From assembly GCA_018700525.1 (NCBI GenBank), contig JABITN010000151.1:1-37031 (forward strand): a DNA stretch of 37,031 nt, read 5' to 3'. The first letter of the stretch is position 1; every line of letters begins with the position of its first letter. A model generated the notes under the pieces. It was not told the origin of the DNA. It saw nothing but the letters and a program-made list of their open reading frames with translations, and ran no database searches. Positions 1 through 8,688 of this stretch are shown in pieces. The stretch is from Opitutales bacterium. Lineage in GTDB: Bacteria > Verrucomicrobiota > Verrucomicrobiia > Opitutales > Opitutaceae. The translations under genes and the position numbers were made by a program.

Positions 1-4
1 CATC

Positions 5-18
5 CCTCGTAAACGAGG
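5..18. repeat. Small perfect inverted repeat
   Basis: CCTCGT (5-10) and ACGAGG (13-18) are exact reverse complements around an AA loop. It is the first of three inverted repeats packed into the first 100 bases, downstream of the minus-strand sulfatase. No T-run follows on either strand, so a simple intrinsic terminator is not evident. Confidence 0.6.
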
Positions 19-38
19 CCCACAAGTAATGCTTTCAA

Positions 39-74
39 TACCTTTAAAATTACAACGTTGTAATTTTAAAGGTA
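39..74. repeat. Perfect 36-bp AT-rich palindrome
   Basis: The left half TACCTTTAAAATTACAAC (39-56) is followed immediately, with no spacer, by its exact reverse complement (57-74). The symmetry breaks at 38/75. A perfect spacerless 36-bp palindrome is far beyond chance. It could be a dimeric regulator or nucleoid-protein site, a cruciform-forming element, or part of the 3' end of the sulfatase transcript that reads toward it. The sequence alone does not decide between these. Confidence 0.9.
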
Positions 75-80
75 GAGTCA

Positions 81-98
81 GGCCGATTAAAATCGGCC
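81..98. repeat. Perfect inverted repeat, possible transcript-end hairpin
   Basis: GGCCGATT (81-88), loop AA, AATCGGCC (91-98). It lies about 50 bases past the sulfatase stop in the direction of sulfatase transcription and could form a stable RNA hairpin there. No U-tract follows, so Rho-independent termination is only weakly suggested. Confidence 0.6.
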
Positions 99-145
99 CG
101 AAAACTCAAACATACAATCGAGTTCGATGGTATCGACAAAACCTC

Positions 146-1732
146 TTAATGCTTCATCGACTCCGCGTATTCAGGCAGTTCGTACTGCGCTCGCAAGCGC
201 GCGAGCTGGCCTTGCATGTGGATTAGGGTGTCCTTGTATTCCGGAAGCTTCGATAGATCTTTCAATTCATCTGGATCGGTTTCCAGATCGTAAAGACTCC
301 ATCCGTCATTGGAATAGAAATTGATCAATTTATAGCGTTCGCCTCGTACTCCGTCGTGTCGGGGAACTCCATGTTCCGTCAAATGCTCGTAGTAGTGATA
401 GTACACATACTTTCGCCAATTCTGAGAATTCGGCTTTTCGTAAAGCGACACCATACTTTTGCCTTGAATACCATTGGGTCTTTCAATTCCAGCCGCTTCA
501 AGAAAGGTTGGAGCATAATCTATGTTCTGGATCAACTGCTCGTGACGCGTACCGGGCGCTATTTTTTCTGGCCAACGTATCAAGAAAGGCATGCGCAAGG
601 ATTCTTCGTACATCCAACGCTTGTCGTACCAACCATGCTCTCCGAGATAGAACCCTTGGTCTGAACTGTATATGACAATCGTATTTTCAGTCAGGCCGTT
701 CTCGTCCAAATAATTCAAGACTCGACCCACGTTTTCATCCACAGAGTCGATACAACGCAGGTAGTTCTTGATATATCTCTGATACTTCCAGCGGGTCAAA
801 TCCTTGCCCGTTGGCGGCGAAGCGAGAAAAGCCGCATTGCGAGGTTCAAAATAAGCGTCCCACACTGCCCGCTGTTCCGGGTTCATTCGCGCATACTCGG
901 GCTCATTGAGACGACTTTCGAAGTCATTGGCAAATGGTACCCTTTCTTGAAACTTCATATCCCATTGGTAGATGAAATGATCCTTAATCGACATCTCATT
1001 TCCAGCCAGAGTATTGCTGCGACCCTTCCAATCATCAAATAAAGTAGATGGCTCCGGCACCGGAGCGTCCTCGTAATTGTAGAGATGTTTTAAATTAGGG
1101 GCCCAGGTCCGATGAGGAGCCTTCTGCTGACACATCAAAAGAAATGGCTTATCCTTATCGCGCTCATCCAACCACTTGAGTCCCAAATCGGTAGTGATGT
1201 CCGTTATATAGCCTTCGTAACGCTTCTTATTGTCTTGGCCAGCGCTCGTATAAAAATCGGGGTTGTAGTAGCTCCCTTGACCCGGAACGACCTCCCAATA
1301 GTCGAACCCTGTCGGATCCGAAACCAAATGCCACTTGCCCACCAGAGCGGTTGCATAACCTGACTTCTGGAGAAGCTTTGGAAACGTCATCTGGGACCCA
1401 TCGAATTGAGTTCCGCCAGAGTTAGTGTAAAAGCCATTGATATGACTGTGCTTTCCAGTCAGCACCGAGGCGCGTGAAGGACCGCAAATCGAATTGCCGC
1501 AAAACGAATTGAGAAATATACTGCCCTCATTCGCTAATCGATCGATATTGGGCGTCTTATTGATCTTAGAGCCATACGCACCGATCGACTGAGTCGCATG
1601 ATCGTCAGAAAAAATGAATACAATATTCGGACGCCGATTTTCCTCAGCGAAAACCGAAAGCGTAGACAACGCCAAAACCAACCCAATAACCGGATTCCCA
1701 ATGCTTCGTACCATTTTCTCTAAGCTCTGCAT
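146..1732 (-). CDS. Secreted sulfatase (formylglycine-type, S1 family)
   Basis: Alkaline-phosphatase-superfamily sulfatase of 528 residues that hydrolyses sulfate esters, most likely on sulfated glycans. A hydrophobic signal peptide covers about residues 8-29. The metal-binding Asp pair is in FIFSDDH (D43-D44). The signature C-G-P-S-R (C83-R87) carries the cysteine that a formylglycine-generating enzyme would convert. VGKWHL follows, and SSDQG supplies later metal ligands. Length is normal for the family and the frame is intact. The start could instead be the ATG at 1714 (MVRSIG), which has an AGAGA-like stretch upstream and gives a more usual signal peptide. The gene begins 31 bases (or 49) after the PhoD-like gene stop, so the two are probably co-transcribed. 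Substrate cannot be assigned from sequence. Confidence 0.93.
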   Translation of the reverse strand: MQSLEKMVRSIGNPVIGLVLALSTLSVFAEENRRPNIVFIFSDDHATQSIGAYGSKINKTPNIDRLANEGSIFLNSFCGNSICGPSRASVLTGKHSHINGFYTNSGGTQFDGSQMTFPKLLQKSGYATALVGKWHLVSDPTGFDYWEVVPGQGSYYNPDFYTSAGQDNKKRYEGYITDITTDLGLKWLDERDKDKPFLLMCQQKAPHRTWAPNLKHLYNYEDAPVPEPSTLFDDWKGRSNTLAGNEMSIKDHFIYQWDMKFQERVPFANDFESRLNEPEYARMNPEQRAVWDAYFEPRNAAFLASPPTGKDLTRWKYQRYIKNYLRCIDSVDENVGRVLNYLDENGLTENTIVIYSSDQGFYLGEHGWYDKRWMYEESLRMPFLIRWPEKIAPGTRHEQLIQNIDYAPTFLEAAGIERPNGIQGKSMVSLYEKPNSQNWRKYVYYHYYEHLTEHGVPRHDGVRGERYKLINFYSNDGWSLYDLETDPDELKDLSKLPEYKDTLIHMQGQLARLRAQYELPEYAESMKH

Positions 1733-1763
1733 TAACCGAGCTTCGACCCAAGCTGTGCTGTGC

Positions 1764-4505
1764 TCAAGCCTTTTTCGATGTTAAAACCGTGGACTTAGCT
1801 CGGTTACCATTCCACGCAGTCGCTATAATTATCTCGTCCACATCGATATCAGCCAATCCGATTGGCAAAACTTGCCCCTTCCCACCACTTCGTGTTGCCC
1901 GGATTGGGCGACCATCACGGGTAGTAAAACGGACATCAGCATTTGCCAGCGTATTGAACGCTGGTAGCCTTGAAAGCGCTATTCGTCCCGTGTTCGAAGC
2001 CGACGTTTCCAAAGCTGAACCTCCACGAGGGGCATCCTCTGGTCCGTCAATCAAATTCCGTACGCGCAGTCCTATCGCTGGATCCTTTGCTTGTGGATCG
2101 AATTCCATTTCTAAAAAATTCCAATAGAACGGATCACCCTTACCCTGTTGATCGAGCTGAGGGTTTCGATGCGTTTTATGATAGAGTGCATGCATCTCCA
2201 ACTCTCGACCATCCACATCTTGCATCCGTGGGCCGAACCCAGGAATCACCGCTCGTCCGCCACTCCGACCAATCGGCCCAAAGCTGCATTCAATCACATT
2301 GTGCTCAAGGTTCTTCATAATACTGCCATTGTGGACGTCTCCATAGACAGTCACCACGCCATCGCGCGACCCCAACAATTCCAATACACGATCAGAACCA
2401 GCCTTGACCCACCCTGCGTAATCCGCGGTTACACGATCGCGCTGATCGAATTTCATCGGATGTTTCGCGCTAGCGGCAGCTCCGGTCCAAACCGTATGCA
2501 TACCATTGATGCCCGTCAGACAAATCAGTTTCGAAGAATCCGTCGCGATCAATTCCTGCAACCACGCGAATTGCTCCTCGCCGAGCAGGCTTCGCGTGGG
2601 ATCTTTGCGATCGTAAAGGCTCTTAAACGCATCCCAACCCGAGTCATCCCAAATATCGACATCCTGAGAACTCCGCCACAGCCGCGAATCCAGAATGGCC
2701 AAGGTGAAATCGCGATTCGGCATTTTCCAAGCACGCCATTTTTTCGGATTCGCAACCGGATCAACGTATTCAGCGCCCGTTACTAAATGGTGCACAATTT
2801 GAAAGTTCCGCTTCATGTAGGAGGTATCCTGGCCCAATCCTTCCACTGTTCGAATAATGATTTGCTCGGGGCCCTTAACATCGTCCATCCCGTAATCATG
2901 ATCGCCAGGATTAATCACGTTCCAGTGACGCATGCATTGCCAACGACTCGCCGGGCCGCAAATGGAATTTTTTATCACCTTGTACGCATCGTCCGTACTA
3001 GGCGGATACAAAGACAACTCCATATACCAGACATCATCTTCCCACACCATCACTTGAAAATCATAGTCTTCAAGGTGCTGATACGCGCCCTCGGTCGGTT
3101 GATCTCGAAATTGCCACTCCGCACCACCACCCAGGATCTGATAGCCTTCGGGAGTTTTCTTTTGAAGCCCGCTAGTCAGCGCATGACAACTCAGCCCGCA
3201 TAGCTTATACGGAGCAGCAAGCCGAGGAAGTCGTCCCGCATAACCACCGGATTTCGGCACATCTCCGACTAACCCCGTTCCTGGGCCAACCGCCGAAGAA
3301 CCAATTCGTGGATCAGTCGTAACGTTCTGACCATCTTTCCATACAGTGTAGTACAAGGTCTTTCGGTTCGGCGACTCAGGTAGAACCACATCGATAACCG
3401 CAGTGTTACGTCGAAAATCATTATTCACGATAGTCCCCGCCCCTGCTACAGGAACCGATGCCCACCCTTTTTTAGGGTTCTCCGTATCCGCAACTCGAAT
3501 AGCAGCTTCCTTACCGTCTTGATCGAAGATCCCGACAAACCGAACAGACCACTTGCCATCCTCCTGATTCAATGTCTCCCCGAGAGGATAACACACTAAA
3601 CACTCCGTGTGTCCCGCTTCGCTTCGCTCGCAATCAATCGCTGATACATTAAACGCATTCACTTCGAAATCGATCGTTCCTCTTCCTACAACGCCAACGT
3701 ACCCCTCTGTCGCGTTCGTGGCCATCTCCTCTTTTAGCTTCACCGACTTCCCTTTTGCCTTCAAAGTCGTCTCGACGACACTCTTTCCATTCGAACTCGG
3801 CTTCACAACCAAGCGAATCTCCACTTGATCGCCTGGCGACAAGCTAGGTGCCTTCACTCTAAAAACGGCGCCTGTCGCAGCTTTGCTGCCTGCTCCCTTT
3901 TTCGCGCGAATCAATTCCAAGTTCGGCTTATCCGACCAAACAACCTGATGAGCTTGAGCAATCTTTCCATAGCTCTCGAAGATAGACTTCGCCCCAAAGG
4001 CGATCCCCAAATTGCCGTATCCCTTTTCGAACATTTTCCACGTCGTCGAATCCCCATCTTCAGGCTCCGTTCTATCCGCAATGTACGTGAACTCTGCACT
4101 CACTTCATAAGCGCCCGAGAGGCTCCAATCATTCCTGTAGAGGATTCCAACTGGGAGCGAAGGATCATACTCCGTTTCCATCTTTTTCCCAGCTGTCATC
4201 GAATGAAACGGAAAACCAGTTCGACGCGCCCGATCACCCACATTCTTCAGGCGCCTCCGCAACGCTCCTCCTTTCAACTGCCAATAACCGGGATTCAACG
4301 ACTCCCACCCCGACCCGACACTTAGACTGTCAGTATTTCCGAATACATAACTTGCTACTCGATTTCCAGTCTCCGAAGCCGCTCTCGCAGGAAGAGCGTT
4401 TGATAAGGCCATCGCCCCAACCGCACTAGCGCTTGTGGCGATAAAGTCTCGACGATTGAGTCCTTTGCTTTGCGAGGGTTCATTGAAACGAGATTCTTTA
4501 GACAT
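1764..4505 (-). CDS. Tat-exported PhoD-like metallophosphatase with N-terminal accessory domain
   Basis: Large exported protein (913 residues from the ATG at 4505). The frame also stays open upstream to a GTG at 4556, but the ATG places the Tat signal normally. A twin-arginine motif (LNRRDFIA) is followed by an Ala-rich hydrophobic stretch ending in ALPARAA. The first roughly 270 residues look beta-rich (jelly-roll or laminin-G-like, inferred). The C-terminal half has PhoD-type metallophosphatase features: GDHDYGMDD near mid-protein, LDSRLWRSS, and GDVHNG near residue 722. Known PhoD enzymes are Tat-exported, metal-dependent phosphodiesterases or phosphomonoesterases; the substrate here is unknown. 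It is followed closely by the sulfatase, which suggests joint removal of charged ester groups from an external substrate. Confidence 0.85.
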   Translation of the reverse strand: MSKESRFNEPSQSKGLNRRDFIATSASAVGAMALSNALPARAASETGNRVASYVFGNTDSLSVGSGWESLNPGYWQLKGGALRRRLKNVGDRARRTGFPFHSMTAGKKMETEYDPSLPVGILYRNDWSLSGAYEVSAEFTYIADRTEPEDGDSTTWKMFEKGYGNLGIAFGAKSIFESYGKIAQAHQVVWSDKPNLELIRAKKGAGSKAATGAVFRVKAPSLSPGDQVEIRLVVKPSSNGKSVVETTLKAKGKSVKLKEEMATNATEGYVGVVGRGTIDFEVNAFNVSAIDCERSEAGHTECLVCYPLGETLNQEDGKWSVRFVGIFDQDGKEAAIRVADTENPKKGWASVPVAGAGTIVNNDFRRNTAVIDVVLPESPNRKTLYYTVWKDGQNVTTDPRIGSSAVGPGTGLVGDVPKSGGYAGRLPRLAAPYKLCGLSCHALTSGLQKKTPEGYQILGGGAEWQFRDQPTEGAYQHLEDYDFQVMVWEDDVWYMELSLYPPSTDDAYKVIKNSICGPASRWQCMRHWNVINPGDHDYGMDDVKGPEQIIIRTVEGLGQDTSYMKRNFQIVHHLVTGAEYVDPVANPKKWRAWKMPNRDFTLAILDSRLWRSSQDVDIWDDSGWDAFKSLYDRKDPTRSLLGEEQFAWLQELIATDSSKLICLTGINGMHTVWTGAAASAKHPMKFDQRDRVTADYAGWVKAGSDRVLELLGSRDGVVTVYGDVHNGSIMKNLEHNVIECSFGPIGRSGGRAVIPGFGPRMQDVDGRELEMHALYHKTHRNPQLDQQGKGDPFYWNFLEMEFDPQAKDPAIGLRVRNLIDGPEDAPRGGSALETSASNTGRIALSRLPAFNTLANADVRFTTRDGRPIRATRSGGKGQVLPIGLADIDVDEIIIATAWNGNRAKSTVLTSKKA

Positions 4506-4584
4506 AAAATTATAGTTGGGGGTTCGAATACATATTTGCGCCCTAATTTCGGACACGGGCTTGCTTCGCTTAAGAATGACCGAA

Positions 4585-5862
4585 CTAACCAGCCATTCCT
4601 TGCATGAGTTTCACGAAGGGAAGGAATAGCGAAATCGCGATTAGCAAAACGCTTACCGCCAAAAATAAAATCAGTATAGGTTCGATAATAGCGGTAACTC
4701 CCGAAATAGAGGCATCCACTTCCTCGTCAAAAATATCAGCAATCTGGTTGAGCATATTTGGCAACTCGCCAGTCTCCTCGCCAACCTCGACCATACTCGA
4801 CACCATTGGTGGAAATAATCCCGTCGCCGCAATTGGTCGAGCCAGTGGTTCGCCATCTCGCACGCGATTGCGTACCTTATCGATCGCCGTCATTATAAAT
4901 TGGTTACCAATCGAATCTCGAGAATAATTCAAAGCCTCCAATATTGGTACGCCGCTTTCCAGCAGCGTACCCAGAGTCCGGCAAAATCGAGATATATACA
5001 CCTTTGAAAACGTATCCTTCAACAAAGGCGTATGCAATTTCATATAACTAAAAAACAATCCCCCGACCTTAGTAGCCCGAAAAACGAGAAACCCCACCAA
5101 GGCCACCGCCACAACACCTCCGACAAGCGACGCATGGGATGTGAGCACGCTGCTTATCACCATCACAATTCGAGTAAGCTCCGGCAATTGCTCGCCATTA
5201 AGTTGCTTATCGAAAATCTCCGCGAACTTCGGAACGACAAACGTCATCAATCCCAAGACGATCAACGACGAAAAAGCGAACACGACCACCGGGTATATCG
5301 ACGCCTGTGTCACTTTCGAACGAATCTGACGGGCCTTATTCAAATAGTGAGCCAAACGTCCTAACGCCATATCCAATGTACCGCTCGCTTCGCCGGCCTT
5401 GACCATATTCATGTAAAGCGTGTCAAATTCCTTGGGAAATCGCGACAGCCCTTCGGAGAAGGTATTGCCCGTGCGGATATTGTCTAGCTGCTGACTCAAT
5501 ACCCATTTGAATGCTGGATTGCGCTCCTGAGCGACCAATACCTCGAGGCTCTTGATCAGAGACAAACCATTTTGCAACAAAGTCGAAAGTTGCCGCGTAA
5601 AGATCGACATTCCCTTCCCGTTAATCGCTGCTCCAAAATAAGCAGGTTTCTTCACGATCTCGTGAGAATCTCCCCTGACCTGCAACGCTCCGCCCGAACC
5701 GCGTTTTGCACTTAGCGAGCCTACCTTGACAGGCTTCACTTTCGCCGGAGTTAATCCGTAGCTCTTGATTTGCGTAGACGCCATCTCCCGATTAGGAGCT
5801 TCTACCATCCCGCGGCGTTCCTCACCCGCACTGTCCACTGCGATAAATTCGAATTTCGGCAT
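4585..5862 (-). CDS. gspF: Type II secretion / type IV pilus inner-membrane platform protein GspF/PilC
   Basis: A 425-residue polytopic inner-membrane protein of the T2SS/T4P platform family. It begins with MPKFEFIAVDSAGEE, typical of GspF, and contains two repeats of the T2SSF fold. The first has FTRQLSTLLQNGLSL and MVKAGEASGTLD, and the second has FCRTLGTLLESGVPI and MVEVGEETGELP. Hydrophobic segments lie near residues 193-213 and 246-260 and at the C-terminus. In this machinery GspF couples the cytoplasmic ATPase GspE to pseudopilus or pilus assembly. It starts 7 bases after the gspE stop, so the two are clearly an operon. No pseudopilin, secretin or GspG-M genes are in the window, so T2SS versus pilus assignment stays open. 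Confidence 0.93.
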   Translation of the reverse strand: MPKFEFIAVDSAGEERRGMVEAPNREMASTQIKSYGLTPAKVKPVKVGSLSAKRGSGGALQVRGDSHEIVKKPAYFGAAINGKGMSIFTRQLSTLLQNGLSLIKSLEVLVAQERNPAFKWVLSQQLDNIRTGNTFSEGLSRFPKEFDTLYMNMVKAGEASGTLDMALGRLAHYLNKARQIRSKVTQASIYPVVVFAFSSLIVLGLMTFVVPKFAEIFDKQLNGEQLPELTRIVMVISSVLTSHASLVGGVVAVALVGFLVFRATKVGGLFFSYMKLHTPLLKDTFSKVYISRFCRTLGTLLESGVPILEALNYSRDSIGNQFIMTAIDKVRNRVRDGEPLARPIAATGLFPPMVSSMVEVGEETGELPNMLNQIADIFDEEVDASISGVTAIIEPILILFLAVSVLLIAISLFLPFVKLMQGMAG

Positions 5863-5869
5863 AAGTCGA

Positions 5870-7555
5870 TTACGTATACCGTATCACCTCTTCGATCGAA
5901 GTGACACCGGTAAATATGCTTCTTAGTCCATCTTCTCTCAAAGCCAGCATTCCTTGCTCGATCGCCCGCTCGCGAATAATGCTCGCCGGACGCCCATCCG
6001 CAATCAGCTCTCGAATCGGTTCGGTAATCTCCAACATCTCGAAAACCCCCAAACGCCCCCGATAACCCGTGTCCGCGCAAACCGCACAACCAGTCCCTGC
6101 ATAAAATTCTTTATTGAGCAACAAAGCGGGGTCCAGCTCCAACTGATCGATCAAGGCAACCGAAGGAATATACTCCTTACGGCAATCGACACACAAGCGA
6201 CGCAAAAGCCGTTGCGCAAGAACCGCCTCGACCGAAGACGCGATAAGAAATTCCTCGATCCCCATATCCATCAAGCGAGTAATCGCTCCCGCTGAATCAT
6301 TGGTATGCAAAGTGGTTAGCACCAAGTGTCCCGTCAGCGATGCTTGGATAGCGATTTGAGCCGTCTCAAGATCGCGAATCTCACCCACCATTATGATATC
6401 CGGATCCTGCCTTAAAAACGCCTTCAAGGCATCGGCAAAAGTCAGGTCAATCGACGAATTAATCGCCGTCTGCATAATCCCATCTATCTCGTACTCGATC
6501 GGGTCCTCAGCAGTCATCAACTTCGAACCCACCTGGTTCAATCGCTTCAAGCAGCTATATAAAGTCGTTGTCTTGCCTGATCCCGTTGGACCGGTTACGA
6601 TAAAAATACCATTCGGCCGATCGATGACTCGTTCGACGGACTCCACTATTTCAGTCGGCATCCCGATGCTACTCAAATCCAGCGTCGTTGCGGTCTGGTC
6701 TAAAACCCGCAACACCACGCTTTCTCCAAACTGAGTCGGCAAAGTGGATATACGCAAATCAACCGCACGACCGGAAACCGTCAGACGAACCTTACCATCT
6801 TGAGGCACCCGACGCTCGGCAATGTTCAGATTGCCGATTACCTTAATCCGAGAAGTAATCGGAATAGCCAGCTCTCTCGGCGGAGGCGACATCTCGTACA
6901 GTGCTCCATCGATACGATAGCGAATTTTGAACTCCGTATCGAAAGGCTCGAAATGAATATCCGAGGCCTTGTCCTTGATTGCCTGTGACAAAACCAGATT
7001 GACGAATCGAATAATAGGGGTCTCACCCGCCATATTGAGAAGGTCTTCGACAGACATGTCATCGACTTCTCCATTAACATAGTCGACCTCCTCCAATATT
7101 CCCAAATAGTCCGCATCCCCTAACCGATAGTAAACATCCAAAAGTTCTTGAACCGTTCGCGGATCGGCAACTTCGATTCGCGCATCCTTACCCACAGCAA
7201 AGCTCAAGTCGTCGATGATCTGACTATCGAATGGATCTATCGCTATAAACAGGATCCCCGTATCCAAAGACTCGATAGGCACAACTCCATACATTCGGGC
7301 CAACTTAACATCGATCTCTCCGATAACATGACTCGGAATCTCCAGAGGCTCATTCTCACAACGCTCCAAACCCAGAAAATTAGCAACGCGATCCAACAGG
7401 ACATCTCGAGCAACGTGACCTTGATCGACAAGTAGACTTGCCACTGATCGACTCAACTCCTCGGACGACCTTTGCAAGTTCGTCAATATAGAGTCCTCTA
7501 CCAAATGATAAGACCGGCAAAGACCGATAATCGCTGCATTCCGGGAATCAAACAT
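5870..7555 (-). CDS. gspE: GspE/PilB-type secretion ATPase
   Basis: Hexameric AAA-type ATPase that powers type II secretion or pilus extension, 561 residues from the ATG at 7555. An in-frame TTG at 7567 is an alternative start. An N-terminal T2SSE domain (about residues 50-150) precedes the motor. The Walker A motif GPTGSGKT is near residue 322 and Walker B DIIMVGEIRD near 387. A histidine-bearing stretch LTTLHTND follows. The zinc tetracysteine has CVDC near 455 and CAVC near 490, which is characteristic of GspE/PilB. The start lies 4 bases beyond the FMN-reductase stop and the end 7 bases before gspF, so all three genes are probably translated from one message. Confidence 0.94.
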   Translation of the reverse strand: MFDSRNAAIIGLCRSYHLVEDSILTNLQRSSEELSRSVASLLVDQGHVARDVLLDRVANFLGLERCENEPLEIPSHVIGEIDVKLARMYGVVPIESLDTGILFIAIDPFDSQIIDDLSFAVGKDARIEVADPRTVQELLDVYYRLGDADYLGILEEVDYVNGEVDDMSVEDLLNMAGETPIIRFVNLVLSQAIKDKASDIHFEPFDTEFKIRYRIDGALYEMSPPPRELAIPITSRIKVIGNLNIAERRVPQDGKVRLTVSGRAVDLRISTLPTQFGESVVLRVLDQTATTLDLSSIGMPTEIVESVERVIDRPNGIFIVTGPTGSGKTTTLYSCLKRLNQVGSKLMTAEDPIEYEIDGIMQTAINSSIDLTFADALKAFLRQDPDIIMVGEIRDLETAQIAIQASLTGHLVLTTLHTNDSAGAITRLMDMGIEEFLIASSVEAVLAQRLLRRLCVDCRKEYIPSVALIDQLELDPALLLNKEFYAGTGCAVCADTGYRGRLGVFEMLEITEPIRELIADGRPASIIRERAIEQGMLALREDGLRSIFTGVTSIEEVIRYT

Positions 7556-7559
7556 ATAA

Positions 7560-8081
7560 TCAAGCAATCAGACGGGTTGTGAAATCCGCGAAACCGGTAG
7601 CGAACTCATCGATACGCTCCCCTATTTCTTCGGAAAGTCGATCGCCATCCCAATCCTCAGCCGTGGCGTACACGAATCGCGGCAATACGAACATCCGAAA
7701 ATCCAGCATAAGGCTATTCGCGAATGTCATTGGGGACATATAGCTCAATCGCCCACCAGCGGAACATAGAAAGCCCGCCGTTTTGTCCTTCATGGAATGT
7801 CCCGCGAATTCGACGAAATTCTTCATGGCTGCGTTTACGTTGTAGACGTAAACCGGTGATGCGAAGACGATGCCATCCGCCTCGTCAACCATCGCTTTCA
7901 CTCGAATCACTCGTACGTCTCCAAAGGCAGCGCCGCCGTCGCACATCGGCAAGTTCGCTTCTCTTAAATCAAGGAATGCAACCTCGAAGTCAGCACCTTT
8001 CCAGTGCTCCTCCAACTCTTGAGCCAAAAGACGCGACTTGCTATCCGGATTCAAACTCGAACTGACAATCAGTATTTTCAT
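7560..8081 (-). CDS. NAD(P)H-dependent FMN reductase, flavodoxin-like fold
   Basis: A small cytoplasmic flavoprotein (173 residues) of the NADPH-dependent FMN reductase family, which transfers electrons from NAD(P)H to FMN, quinones or azo compounds. The N-terminal beta strand plus phosphate-binding loop reads MKILIVSSSLNPDSKSR. The middle carries FASPVYVYNVNAAMKNFVE, the typical SPxYxxxxxxxxKNxxE segment that holds the flavin. Length is normal. It abuts gspE and is 47 bases downstream of the small secreted protein gene. Its functional link to the secretion ATPase is not evident, and co-transcription may be coincidental. Confidence 0.85.
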   Translation of the reverse strand: MKILIVSSSLNPDSKSRLLAQELEEHWKGADFEVAFLDLREANLPMCDGGAAFGDVRVIRVKAMVDEADGIVFASPVYVYNVNAAMKNFVEFAGHSMKDKTAGFLCSAGGRLSYMSPMTFANSLMLDFRMFVLPRFVYATAEDWDGDRLSEEIGERIDEFATGFADFTTRLIA

Positions 8082-8128
8082 TCAATCAAAATCTCTCTAT
8101 CTATTAGTCGAATCGAAACAGACGCACT

Positions 8129-8629
8129 TCAGAAATCGAACTCCGTCATCGTATAAACATTGTAGTTTATTTTACGATACAAATATCCATCAGCATAAAT
8201 TTCCATCTCGTAAGCGCCAACCGGGTCGGATTTATCGAAAACGAAACTCTCGACGAGTTCCCAAACGAGCTCCTCATTCGATTGAAACACCCGTCCCTTT
8301 TCAAGCACCGTATAATGCTCGTATACCGCAGCAGGGATATTTTCAATTGGTTTCGGAAAACGAACCTTAAAGTAGCCGAAAAACTGAGCCCCATTTTTCC
8401 GCACAATCGAAAAACCGTGCAGGTGAGAAGGATCCGTATTCTTTTCGATCTCGTTCGTCTCCAAATAAACTACCGGCTCGCCCTGGGCTCCCCGAGTCAT
8501 CAAACCAAACTTGAACTTGTATGCGTCTTTTTTCGCGTATACGCACGGAAAAACTAGAATCAATCCAAGGAGTAATCCGAATACTCGGGCTCCCTTGAGA
8601 AATCTCGATGAATAAAAGTCGATTTTCAT
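8129..8629 (-). CDS. Small secreted protein of unknown function
   Basis: 166 residues. A basic N-terminus followed by a hydrophobic stretch (about residues 16-32, ending CVYAKKDA) looks like a signal peptide. The mature part is predicted to be beta-rich. It has a weak resemblance to DUF3859-type proteins: an early FGL strand, a central FKVRFPKPIE segment, and a C-terminal YEMEIYADGYLYRKINYNV pattern. That resemblance is from memory and uncertain. It lies upstream of the FMN reductase-gspE-gspF group on the same strand with small gaps, so it may share their transcript. No catalytic residues are recognisable. Confidence 0.7.
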   Translation of the reverse strand: MKIDFYSSRFLKGARVFGLLLGLILVFPCVYAKKDAYKFKFGLMTRGAQGEPVVYLETNEIEKNTDPSHLHGFSIVRKNGAQFFGYFKVRFPKPIENIPAAVYEHYTVLEKGRVFQSNEELVWELVESFVFDKSDPVGAYEMEIYADGYLYRKINYNVYTMTEFDF

Positions 8630-8688
8630 GGCAAAAACATTAAGCAGCTCGTTTCACGTTTGGCCAGTCCTCATCACCGCCTAAACAA

